DNA of 5,232 nt from Opitutaceae bacterium. Lineage in GTDB: Bacteria > Verrucomicrobiota > Verrucomicrobiae > Opitutales > Opitutaceae. The position numbers and the translations under genes were made by a program. The stretch lies in the NCBI GenBank assembly GCA_031266495.1, contig JAISAX010000834.1, forward strand, positions 1-5,232, written 5' to 3'. The notes beneath the pieces were generated by a model. The model did no database searches. It was not told the origin of the DNA and saw only the letters and a program-made list of their open reading frames with translations. The stretch's first letter is position 1; each line of letters begins with the position of its first letter. Positions 1-5,232 of this stretch are shown one piece after another.

Positions 1-50
1 CCCCCCCCCCCCCCCCCCCCCCCCCCCGCGCCCCGCCCCCGCCCCGGACG
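1..50. repeat. Poly-C tract and C-rich block, G4-capable on the minus strand
   Basis: Bases 1-27 are an unbroken run of C that touches the window edge, so its true length is unknown. It is followed by C runs at 31-34, 36-40 and 42-45 separated by one to three bases. Read on the minus strand this gives at least four G tracts of four or more with 1-3 base loops, the standard pattern for an intramolecular G-quadruplex. It begins about 20 bases past the stop codon of the minus-strand hydrolase, so a read-through transcript would contain it. No coding potential is visible. It could act in transcript 3'-end formation, be a slippage-prone tract, or mark an assembly boundary. Confidence 0.8.
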
Positions 51-55
51 TTTTT

Positions 56-68
56 CCGGATTCTCCGG
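56..68. other. Short inverted repeat after the hydrolase stop codon
   Basis: Five-base arms CCGGA (56-60) and TCCGG (64-68) surround a three-base spacer and directly abut the hydrolase stop codon. A second TCCGG-compatible CCGGA at 45-49 would allow an alternative pairing. On the minus strand the hairpin is followed by a short A run and then G-rich sequence, not a U tract, so it is not a canonical intrinsic terminator. It could stabilise the transcript end or have no function. Confidence 0.3.
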
Positions 69-3000
69 CTATTTGGTTTGCGTGACGAAAACCGGTGTTC
101 CCAACAGGCCGGAGGGGAAGAGTTGATAATCGTCCGACCACATTTCGCCTTTGGTACGAAAGCTGGCCGGACCGATTTCGGGAGCCGTTTTGGGCACCTG
201 ATGCAAGGGGCCAAAAAGGTTGCGGCGCGTCAGAACGATCTCGCAGACGAGATTGTCAGCGCGCATGAACGCATCGCCGAGATCAGCCTGATGCGGCGGG
301 AAAGCCAGAATCGTCGCCTCGCCGTCTCCATTGGCTCCCGCCGGGCGCAACACCGCGACCGCCCCGCCAAAGCGCGGGAGTTCCAGCCGGAGACCGGTCT
401 CATCCTCGTTTGCGGCGGCGGGCAACGGCAGGCGATACCGGATACGTCCGGAATAAAACGGTAGTCCTTGCACGGTGACATCGCCAATGGCAAGCGTGTC
501 GGGCAGGCGGTCGATCACGGCGCGCCCTTCGCCCGCCGGCATCGTCATCGGCGGCGTCATCGGCGTCGTCATCGTCCAGACTCCGAAGGTTCCCAGCAAA
601 TAACAGGCCTCAAGATCGAGACCGGCGTGAAAGTGCGCGGAGAGTTCGAGTATGTTTTCCCCTGCCTTCAGCCAGCCGGCGGGGATCGGAATGCGGCGCA
701 GGCACGGATCGACAAACCATCCCGTGTCGGTGCCGGGATCGAGTTCCCGTCCGTTGAGAAACACCCGCCATGCCGAAGGTTGTTCGAGCGCCAGCACGGC
801 GTCTTCCGGCGGCGCATTCCGGATGTGAATCCTGTGCCGCAAACGCAGGGGCGAAGCGGGAGTGGCGGGAGTGGCGGAAGTGGTGGCGTCTGTCGCCGGA
901 CGAGCCCAGGGCTGGACCATCGAGCCGGAACGCTGCGGCAAACCGAGTTCGTCACGCAGGGCCTCGTCGATTTTCAGAATTTCCGCGGAGGGACGCCATG
1001 CCGGGCTGCCGGACGAAACCGCGTCGCCCGCCAGCCACTCCGGCCGGTCGAGAACGAGCACATTAGGCTCATCCAGTTCGAAATAAAACGGTCCCTCCGC
1101 GCTCCATCTTGCGGTAATTTTTTCTTCAATACGCATCGCGGGCGGGTCGTCCGTCCGGGGCGTCACGACAAACAGCCTTTCGCCGAGCGGAGGAAAGGAG
1201 GTTTCCCAGACAATCCCGCCATCCCCGGCCCGGGAGGGAAGGAGGCTGCGGCATCCCGTGCGCGCGTCCCACTCCTCCACGCGCATCCGGTCCCCCCGGA
1301 TTCCGGATACATCAAGGCTGAGCACGCAGCCCACACGCGGCTGGTCCGGGGCCGGGTGATGAAGCGCCACGATCCAGTCATCCCCGTCGCGGCGGAGTTG
1401 GGTGACGAGCGACGGCAGGCCGGCGTTTCCATCCGGTTCCCTTACCCGCAACGGATACGGAGCCAGTTGCCGTATTTTTTCTTCAAATACATCGCGCCCG
1501 GAATCGATCGCATGCGAGCGGGCCGCCAGCAAGGCCGGCTCCTCCGAGGGCAGCGCATCGACACAGGCAGGCGGTGTTCCCGCAAAGAGAACCGCGCCGC
1601 CGGCCTTCGCGAAGGCATCCAGCAGGTCCAGCGTGCTCCGCCGCAACGTGACGCAGCCGGAGACGAGCACGGCCCGGTATCGGGCGCGCCCGACGCGCAG
1701 CGACGGGGCGGCGGAACCCCCGCCGTTCCGTCCGCCCCCGTGCGCCTCCACCGTCCCGAATCGCGCCAGGTGATCCTCATCCCCGTAATCGAAATCCGTT
1801 CCCGCGGCGGCGAGCCACCGGTAGGTATTTTGGAAAATCTCCTCCAGCGGGAGCAGGTCGGGGGCGCTTGTGGTCAGCCACGTCGCCCACCCCGCATGCA
1901 CCTGCGCCCACAAACTCTCCACGGGATGGACGACCAGCAGGTCGCACACCGCCTCGCCCCGTTGCAGCAGGACATGCAGCCGGGCGTAATAATCCTCCAC
2001 CACCTTGTATTCAGGATACCATGACGACTGGAAAAAGATGCTCGCCGGGTAGTCGCGTTTGGCTTCCCCGGCCATCGTGTACCACGAGAGGTGGTGGCAT
2101 CGGACATTGATGCCGAGGAAGGCCTGCCAGTCGCCGATTTCCTTGTGGCCGGAAAAGTCCAGTTGCCAGCCGGTGCAACCGTAAAGCTCCGACAGCATCC
2201 AGGCCTTGCCCTGCTGGCGGGCCACGGACGCGAGTTGCTTGACGATCCAGTAATTGCGGTTGCCGCGCCCGAGAACATCCACGCCCGGCACATCCATGTG
2301 TTCGTAGCAACGCATCACCGAACCGCAAGGCGCGGCCTGCGCGCCCAGCGTGTCCTCATGCAGGACGTGCCCGGTCAGGCGCAGGCCGTGCTCGCGGCAC
2401 CACGCGTGCAGGGGCCTGGCCCAGTTTTCGATAAAAAGTGTCTGGGCAAGCTCCATGTAGTGCCACTTGACGGGGGAGACCGGGTTCCCCGCCGGCTTGA
2501 GGAAAAGCTCGGGGAGGCGCCCGACCAGATCGTAGCCCCACCGCTCCTCGAACGCCGCGGCGAGGCGCCCGGTCCACGGCGTCACCCACTCGGGATTGAC
2601 GGTTTGCCCGAGCGACGCGCACATGACAAAACCGCGGTGAGGCTCGTCGGTGAAGATCCCTGTGATTGTTTTCCCGATACGTCCTCCGCAGGCGGCCAGG
2701 TAACGCTCGTGGGTGATGCCGATGAAGTGCCGGGTGGCGTCGGCATTCATCGTATCCAGATAAGTCGCTCCGTTATAAAAACTGTGTTCCGGCATCAGTT
2801 CGCGGGTGAACAGGAGAACCGATTCTCCCGGAGCGATTCGCGACGCGAACGCGAACTCCCCTCCCGCCCCTCCCCCCCCCCCCTCTCCCTCTCTCCATGA
2901 CAGCGGACGGTAATCGCCCAGGACGAGACCGTCCACCCGCGCGGCGAACACCGCCACGGTATCCGCGTCCGGACTTCCGGCGAGCGCGGCGCGAGCCGCC

Positions 3001-3407
3001 TCCGCGGTGAACACGGTCAAGCGCAAGTATTGCATGCGGAACTCGCTTCGCCGGGTGGCGAGGCCGCCCGCCGATCCGCTGGGCCAGCGGTCCTCGTCAT
3101 AGAGCCAGCCCTCCATGTTGTGTTCCCTGAACTCGTCGGCGCAGGCATTGATCAGCCCGAACCACTCCTTGCCGAGATACTCCGTTTGCAGCCCGGTGCG
3201 CGAGTGCATGAAAGCCCCCCCCATGCCCATTTCCCGCAGGATGCCGATCTGCCTCAACAGTTCCTCCTTCCGCAACCTGCCGTTCCAGGACCAGAACGGT
3301 TTGCCCCGCCACAGCGCCCCGGGGGAGGCAAAGTGGGCGGCAACTTCCTTGCAAATGCGAGGATGCGAAATGCTTTCCTCCGTGTGACTGGAAATAGTGC
3401 TTGCCAT
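69..3407 (-). CDS. GH106-like glycoside hydrolase (putative alpha-L-rhamnosidase family), cytoplasmic
   Basis: This predicted retaining or inverting glycosidase resembles the GH106 alpha-L-rhamnosidase family (Pfam Glyco_hydro_106). It is 1112 residues long, within the usual 900-1200. The N-terminal barrel carries PFWSWNG (residues 37-43), FMHSR (66-70), YLGKEW (77-82), LYDEDRWPSG (102-111), a YLDTMN motif near 216 and TDEP with Glu255. LSELYG carries Glu407. Glu255 and Glu407 are my candidate catalytic pair. A beta-sandwich of sugar-binding type follows at about 855-930 (FLNGREL near 883-889), then a further beta-rich C-terminus. I chose the ATG at 3407 because homology begins soon after it. 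The frame stays open to a TTG at 3542, but the 45 extra residues are composition-poor and would overlap the divergent gene. There is no signal peptide or membrane segment, so it probably acts on imported saccharides. There is no clear Shine-Dalgarno sequence. Gly-rich (173-183), Ala/Thr/Pro (about 835-853) and Met/Thr/Pro (about 945-957) stretches look like linker expansions. The glycosidase call is strong; the rhamnosidase specificity is weak. Confidence 0.85.
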   Translation of the reverse strand: MASTISSHTEESISHPRICKEVAAHFASPGALWRGKPFWSWNGRLRKEELLRQIGILREMGMGGAFMHSRTGLQTEYLGKEWFGLINACADEFREHNMEGWLYDEDRWPSGSAGGLATRRSEFRMQYLRLTVFTAEAARAALAGSPDADTVAVFAARVDGLVLGDYRPLSWREGEGGGGGAGGEFAFASRIAPGESVLLFTRELMPEHSFYNGATYLDTMNADATRHFIGITHERYLAACGGRIGKTITGIFTDEPHRGFVMCASLGQTVNPEWVTPWTGRLAAAFEERWGYDLVGRLPELFLKPAGNPVSPVKWHYMELAQTLFIENWARPLHAWCREHGLRLTGHVLHEDTLGAQAAPCGSVMRCYEHMDVPGVDVLGRGNRNYWIVKQLASVARQQGKAWMLSELYGCTGWQLDFSGHKEIGDWQAFLGINVRCHHLSWYTMAGEAKRDYPASIFFQSSWYPEYKVVEDYYARLHVLLQRGEAVCDLLVVHPVESLWAQVHAGWATWLTTSAPDLLPLEEIFQNTYRWLAAAGTDFDYGDEDHLARFGTVEAHGGGRNGGGSAAPSLRVGRARYRAVLVSGCVTLRRSTLDLLDAFAKAGGAVLFAGTPPACVDALPSEEPALLAARSHAIDSGRDVFEEKIRQLAPYPLRVREPDGNAGLPSLVTQLRRDGDDWIVALHHPAPDQPRVGCVLSLDVSGIRGDRMRVEEWDARTGCRSLLPSRAGDGGIVWETSFPPLGERLFVVTPRTDDPPAMRIEEKITARWSAEGPFYFELDEPNVLVLDRPEWLAGDAVSSGSPAWRPSAEILKIDEALRDELGLPQRSGSMVQPWARPATDATTSATPATPASPLRLRHRIHIRNAPPEDAVLALEQPSAWRVFLNGRELDPGTDTGWFVDPCLRRIPIPAGWLKAGENILELSAHFHAGLDLEACYLLGTFGVWTMTTPMTPPMTMPAGEGRAVIDRLPDTLAIGDVTVQGLPFYSGRIRYRLPLPAAANEDETGLRLELPRFGGAVAVLRPAGANGDGEATILAFPPHQADLGDAFMRADNLVCEIVLTRRNLFGPLHQVPKTAPEIGPASFRTKGEMWSDDYQLFPSGLLGTPVFVTQTK
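539..576. repeat. Degenerate cgtcatcgg repeat encoding Met-Thr-Pro units
   Basis: Irregularly repeated cgtcatcgg and ggcgtcatcgg units encode an MTxP-type run at about residues 945-957 of the hydrolase, between the sugar-binding sandwich and the C-terminal beta-rich region. It is in frame and looks like an expanded inter-domain linker. Confidence 0.55.
856..882. repeat. Three tandem 9-bp units in the hydrolase gene
   Basis: Three adjacent 9-base units (gcgggagtg, gcgggagtg, gcggaagtg) lie in the hydrolase gene; the third differs by one base. On the coding strand they give Ala-Thr-Pro type tripeptides within an Ala/Thr/Pro-rich stretch just before the beta-sandwich. The unit length is a multiple of three, so copy-number change would alter linker length without breaking the frame. 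Confidence 0.75.
2872..2883. repeat. 12-base homopolymer (C on plus) inside the hydrolase gene
   Basis: Twelve consecutive C on the plus strand read as G in the coding sense. They encode part of a Glu-Gly-rich stretch (residues about 173-183), between the first barrel motifs and the segment carrying Glu255. A one-base slip here would change the frame and remove both candidate catalytic glutamates. Confidence 0.9.
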
Positions 3408-3523
3408 GACAAGAATTTGAAAAGGTAAACAGGAAAGGATTCCTTCAGTAAAGCCGGATTTTTGAAATCCGGCTCCCCGGATTCCCCGTACCGTACCTCC
3501 AACTACCTGAAAAACACCTGAAA
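3408..3523. promoter_or_regulatory. Divergent control region between hydrolase and transporter genes
   Basis: This 116-base gap separates two start codons facing away from each other, so it must hold the promoters of both genes unless one is transcribed from elsewhere. It is less GC-rich than the flanking coding DNA. TTGAAA at 3417-3422 resembles a -35 box for the rightward gene, but no good -10 lies at the proper spacing. I saw no confident sigma-70 promoter on either strand. Neither start codon has an AGGAGG-like site at the usual distance. The region contains a perfect 10-bp inverted repeat, a smaller one (AGGAA/TTCCT, 3431-3444) and a 9-bp direct repeat, all candidate regulator sites. Confidence 0.6.
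3452..3474. promoter_or_regulatory. Perfect 10-bp inverted repeat, candidate operator or leader hairpin
   Basis: Arms AGCCGGATTT (3452-3461) and AAATCCGGCT (3465-3474) are exact reverse complements separated by TTG. The element is 45 bases from the hydrolase start and 49 from the transporter start, almost midway, so one dimeric regulator bound here could control both genes. It could equally fold as a hairpin in an mRNA leader. No U tract of terminator type follows on either strand. The function is inferred from position and symmetry only. Confidence 0.55.
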
Positions 3524-3524
3524 A
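3505..3524 (+). repeat. Direct repeat ACCTGAAAA, 11-bp spacing, abutting the transporter start
   Basis: ACCTGAAAA occurs at 3505-3513 and again at 3516-3524. The second copy ends on the A of the transporter ATG. The 11-base period is about one helical turn, which would place a repeated protein contact on one DNA face. It occupies the position where a ribosome binding site would normally be, and none is visible. Confidence 0.5.
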
Positions 3525-5029
3525 TGCCCTCTCCCGACTCAACTCTAGGCTCCGTTGCGGCAGACCCTCCCCCTCCCCCCCCCCCTGTTCCCGAAACCAG
3601 GGAAAACACCCGCGGCGAACGTATCGCGCTGGCGGCCGGCGGCGCGGCGGAAAACGCGTTCCAGAACGCCCTGCTCAGCCTGTCCAATCCGATCTTCAAC
3701 ATCGGCATGCACGTAAGCCCGGTCATGATCGGCGTGGCCATGGCGATACCCCGTTTTTGGGAAATGGTTCTCGATCCGTGGATCGGCATCCGGAGCGACC
3801 GGACCACCAGTCGCTGGGGGAAACGGGTTCCCTGCCTGGTGGTGTCCTGCTTTGCCTGCATGGCGCTTTTTGCCGCGGTCTGGTGGGTGCCGCAAGGTTG
3901 GGGAGCATGGAGCAAGGGCTGCTGGCTGATCGCGTTCTCGTTCCTGTTTTACACAGCCTATTCCTTTTTCGCGGTGCCCTACGCCGCGTTGACGATTGAC
4001 GAGACACGGGAGGGACCGGACCGGGTGCGTGTGATGACCACCCGGGTCGCCTTCGCAAACATTTCCGGCCTCTGCCTGAACTGGCTCTACTGGCTGTGTC
4101 AACGCGACGTGTTCGGCTCTCCCGTTTTGGGGATCCGCTGGGTGGGCCTGGGCTTCGGCATCGTCGTGGGGCTGAGCGGGCTGCTCCCCGTCTGGATGGC
4201 CCTTCGCAAGTTGCGGGCGCGCCCCGCCTGCGGCGTTCCCGCCCCTGGCGTGACGTGCGCGCCCGCCGCCGCCGCCGCCACCGCTGCTGCTGCTACTGCT
4301 GCCACCACAGCCGTCACCGCCGCCGCCACCCGTAAATCCGCCGGACCCGGCGTCTTCCTGCGGCTGTTGCGCCTGTCCTCCGTGCGCTGCCTCATCGTCG
4401 CCCTGATGAGCATCCTGTTCGGCTTCTCGCTGGTCGGGCATCTCGGGTTTTACCTGATCGCCTACCACGCCTGCGGAGGTGACTTGAAACAGACCGGCCT
4501 GGTGACCGGAGTCAGCGCCACTGTCACGACACTACTCGGGATCGGCATTTGTCCGGTTTTTTCCGGCATGGCCCAGCGCATCGGCAAGCGCCCCACCCTC
4601 ATGCTTGCGCTCGCCACGGGGACTCTCGCCAGCCTCTCGAAATGGTGGCTGATAACCCCCGCAAACCCGTACCTCAGCATCATTTGCGCATCCGGCATCA
4701 GCATCGGGCTTACCGGGTTTTTGAGCCTGATGCCTTCGTTCCTCGGCGAGGTCAGCGACGACTGGACGGCGCGCACCGGGGAAGGCTGTTCGGGAACGCT
4801 GTCCGCCCTCTACGGTGTGGCGGTGAAGGTGGGGGCATCGCTCGCGCTCATGGTCACCGGTTACGTGCTTGTAGGCTGCGGATTCCGTTCCGAAATGCAG
4901 GTGAGCGAAATGGCTGCGCCCATTCGCAACATGCGCATTCTTTACGCCCTGATTCCGGCTCTCGCGGGAGGGGTGGCGATGATCGCGATGAGCTGCTTCC
5001 GGCTGGAAACACCGGGCGGCGACGCATGA
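3524..5029 (+). CDS. MFS_2/GPH-family sugar:cation symporter
   Basis: This is a 501-residue inner-membrane transporter of the glycoside-pentoside-hexuronide:cation symporter family (Pfam MFS_2). The diagnostic motif RFWEMVLDPWIGIRSDRTTS begins at residue 78 and runs into RWGKRVP, matching the family's loop 2-3 signature. A second family motif is GEVSDDWTARTG (about 408-419) before helix 11. Roughly twelve hydrophobic segments are visible, at about 35-59, 64-88, 102-121, 133-155, 172-193, 205-226, 288-314, 323-346, 357-377, 384-406, 427-452 and 468-493. The ATG at 3524 is the natural start, although a proline-rich stretch (residues 15-21) precedes the conserved core at about 30. The central loop between helices 6 and 7 carries an unusual Ala/Thr-rich insert (248-269). 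Divergence from the hydrolase gene suggests it imports that enzyme's substrate or a related oligosaccharide. The family assignment is firm; the substrate is unknown. Confidence 0.9.
   Translation: MPSPDSTLGSVAADPPPPPPPVPETRENTRGERIALAAGGAAENAFQNALLSLSNPIFNIGMHVSPVMIGVAMAIPRFWEMVLDPWIGIRSDRTTSRWGKRVPCLVVSCFACMALFAAVWWVPQGWGAWSKGCWLIAFSFLFYTAYSFFAVPYAALTIDETREGPDRVRVMTTRVAFANISGLCLNWLYWLCQRDVFGSPVLGIRWVGLGFGIVVGLSGLLPVWMALRKLRARPACGVPAPGVTCAPAAAAATAAAATAATTAVTAAATRKSAGPGVFLRLLRLSSVRCLIVALMSILFGFSLVGHLGFYLIAYHACGGDLKQTGLVTGVSATVTTLLGIGICPVFSGMAQRIGKRPTLMLALATGTLASLSKWWLITPANPYLSIICASGISIGLTGFLSLMPSFLGEVSDDWTARTGEGCSGTLSALYGVAVKVGASLALMVTGYVLVGCGFRSEMQVSEMAAPIRNMRILYALIPALAGGVAMIAMSCFRLETPGGDA
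3575..3585 (+). repeat. 11-base C tract near the 5' end of the transporter gene
   Basis: Eleven consecutive C, preceded by T and a run of five C, encode most of a seven-proline stretch at residues 15-21 of the transporter. A one-base change would shift the frame before any membrane helix is made, abolishing the transporter. Confidence 0.9.
4265..4330 (+). repeat. GCC/GCT triplet-rich tract encoding an Ala/Thr insert
   Basis: Twenty-two consecutive codons encode only Ala, Thr and one Val (residues 248-269 of the transporter), built from runs of gcc and gct triplets. It lies in the cytoplasmic loop between the two six-helix halves. Its triplet nature suggests growth by in-frame slippage, and it probably acts as a flexible or weakly helical tether. 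Confidence 0.85.
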
Positions 5030-5047
5030 CAATCCTTGTTTCTATTG

Positions 5048-5232
5048 CTATTGATCGTCGTCCACGAGCGACCACGGACGGACACGCACGCCCTTGAAAT
5101 CAAGGGTTTCCGCCCCCCCATACACAAGGTTGAGCACGGGGGGGGGGGGGGGGGGGCGGGACGCGTTGTTGGGCGCGGCGTTCGGAGGGGTGGCGGCAGC
5201 TGCAGTGGCGGCAGCCGCGGGGGCGGCAGCCG
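5048..5232 (-). CDS. C-terminal end of an unidentified protein, partial
   Basis: An open frame enters at the right edge and ends at TAG (5050-5048); 61 whole codons precede the stop. The visible protein is an Ala/Thr/Pro/Asn-rich stretch, then six prolines encoded by the G run (5138-5155), then a well-behaved tail that includes LNLVYGGAETLDFKGVRVRP and ends in WSLVDDDQ. Non-repetitive protein-like sequence directly before the stop, in the same frame as the repeats, supports real coding. The gene is convergent with the transporter, with 18 bases between stops. The tail vaguely recalls the last beta-strand of concanavalin-like DUF1080 domains (hydrophobic-x-F-x-x-hydrophobic-R-hydrophobic-RP), but this is only a weak resemblance. 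I do not recognise the gene. Its start and main domains are outside the window. Confidence 0.65.
   Translation of the reverse strand, partial: AAAPAAAATAAAATPPNAAPNNASRPPPPPPVLNLVYGGAETLDFKGVRVRPWSLVDDDQ
5138..5156. repeat. 19-base homopolymer (G on plus) in the third gene
   Basis: Nineteen consecutive G on the plus strand read as C in the coding sense of the minus-strand partial gene, giving six proline codons plus one base of an Arg codon. It separates an Ala-rich linker from the last 29 residues. At this length slippage in replication, and error in sequencing, are both likely. Confidence 0.9.
5192..5230. repeat. 15-bp imperfect tandem repeat with ggcggcagc core
   Basis: The 9-base core ggcggcagc recurs at 5192-5200, 5207-5215 and 5222-5230, exactly 15 bases apart, with variable six-base spacers. 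In the minus-strand frame this encodes five-residue Ala-rich units with a variable Thr or Pro. The array runs up to the window edge and may continue. Its period is a multiple of three, so copy-number change would keep the frame. Confidence 0.8.

Noticed and set aside
468..2024. Long plus-strand open frame of 518 codons
   Set aside because: It is antisense to the hydrolase gene. Its product is Arg/Pro/Gln-rich with no recognisable motif, as expected for the complement of a GC-rich gene.
2091..2900. Plus-strand open frame of 269 codons
   Set aside because: It lies wholly opposite well-conserved hydrolase motifs (TDEP, LSELYG). The composition looks like a shadow frame.
3417..3445. TTGAAA as a -35 box for the transporter promoter
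   Set aside because: No -10-like hexamer lies 16-18 bases downstream (TTCCTT at 3440 is poor), so I do not call a promoter.
3408..3542. 45-residue N-terminal extension of the hydrolase from a TTG
   Set aside because: It would run through the control region and overlap the transporter start. The extension lacks signal-peptide character and precedes the region of family similarity.
3545..4468. Minus-strand open frame of 307 codons opposite the transporter
   Set aside because: It is hydrophilic His/Gln/Gly-rich nonsense opposite clear membrane helices and the MFS_2 motif; a shadow frame.
5091..5106. Inverted repeat CCCTTGA/TCAAGGG near the convergent gene ends, as a terminator
   Set aside because: The stem is short with a two-base spacer, lies inside the coding tail of the third gene, and has only three T after it on the plus strand and no T run on the minus strand.
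5192..5232. CRISPR-like regular spacing
   Set aside because: The units are 15 bp, in frame and Ala-coding, with six-base variable parts; this is a coding minisatellite.

Overview
The window is GC-rich and reads as bacterial accessory carbohydrate-utilisation DNA. The large glycosidase is of a type common in Verrucomicrobiota, and it sits next to a GPH-type sugar symporter. Together with the high GC and the proline-, glycine- and alanine-rich linkers, this suggests Opitutaceae or a relative. That placement is inference from protein style, as no marker gene is present.

Layout. Bases 1-68 are non-coding and extremely C-rich, opening with a run of 27 C that touches the window edge. Bases 69-3407 (minus strand) encode a 1112-residue GH106-like glycoside hydrolase with no signal peptide. 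Bases 3408-3523 form a 116-base divergent control region with a perfect 10-bp inverted repeat and an 11-bp-spaced direct repeat abutting the transporter start. Bases 3524-5029 (plus strand) encode a 501-residue MFS_2/GPH sugar:cation symporter. After 18 bases, bases 5048-5232 (minus strand) hold the last 61 whole codons of a third protein whose body lies outside the window.

How the genes work together. The transporter probably imports a small saccharide, perhaps rhamnose-containing. The cytoplasmic hydrolase, transcribed divergently from the same control region, probably cleaves it. The substrate is inferred from family membership only.

The most unusual signal is at the DNA level. There are four long G/C homopolymers in 5.2 kb (27, 12, 11 and 19 bases). 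Three lie inside the reading frames of the three genes, one in each, where they encode Gly or Pro runs. Low-complexity inserts (Ala/Thr, Ala-Thr-Pro and Met-Thr-Pro units) also sit in apparent linkers of all three proteins. The tracts are credible slippage sites and could act as phase-variation switches, but they could also be neutral linker expansion or partly sequencing error. No RNA gene, CRISPR array, insertion sequence or integration site was found.
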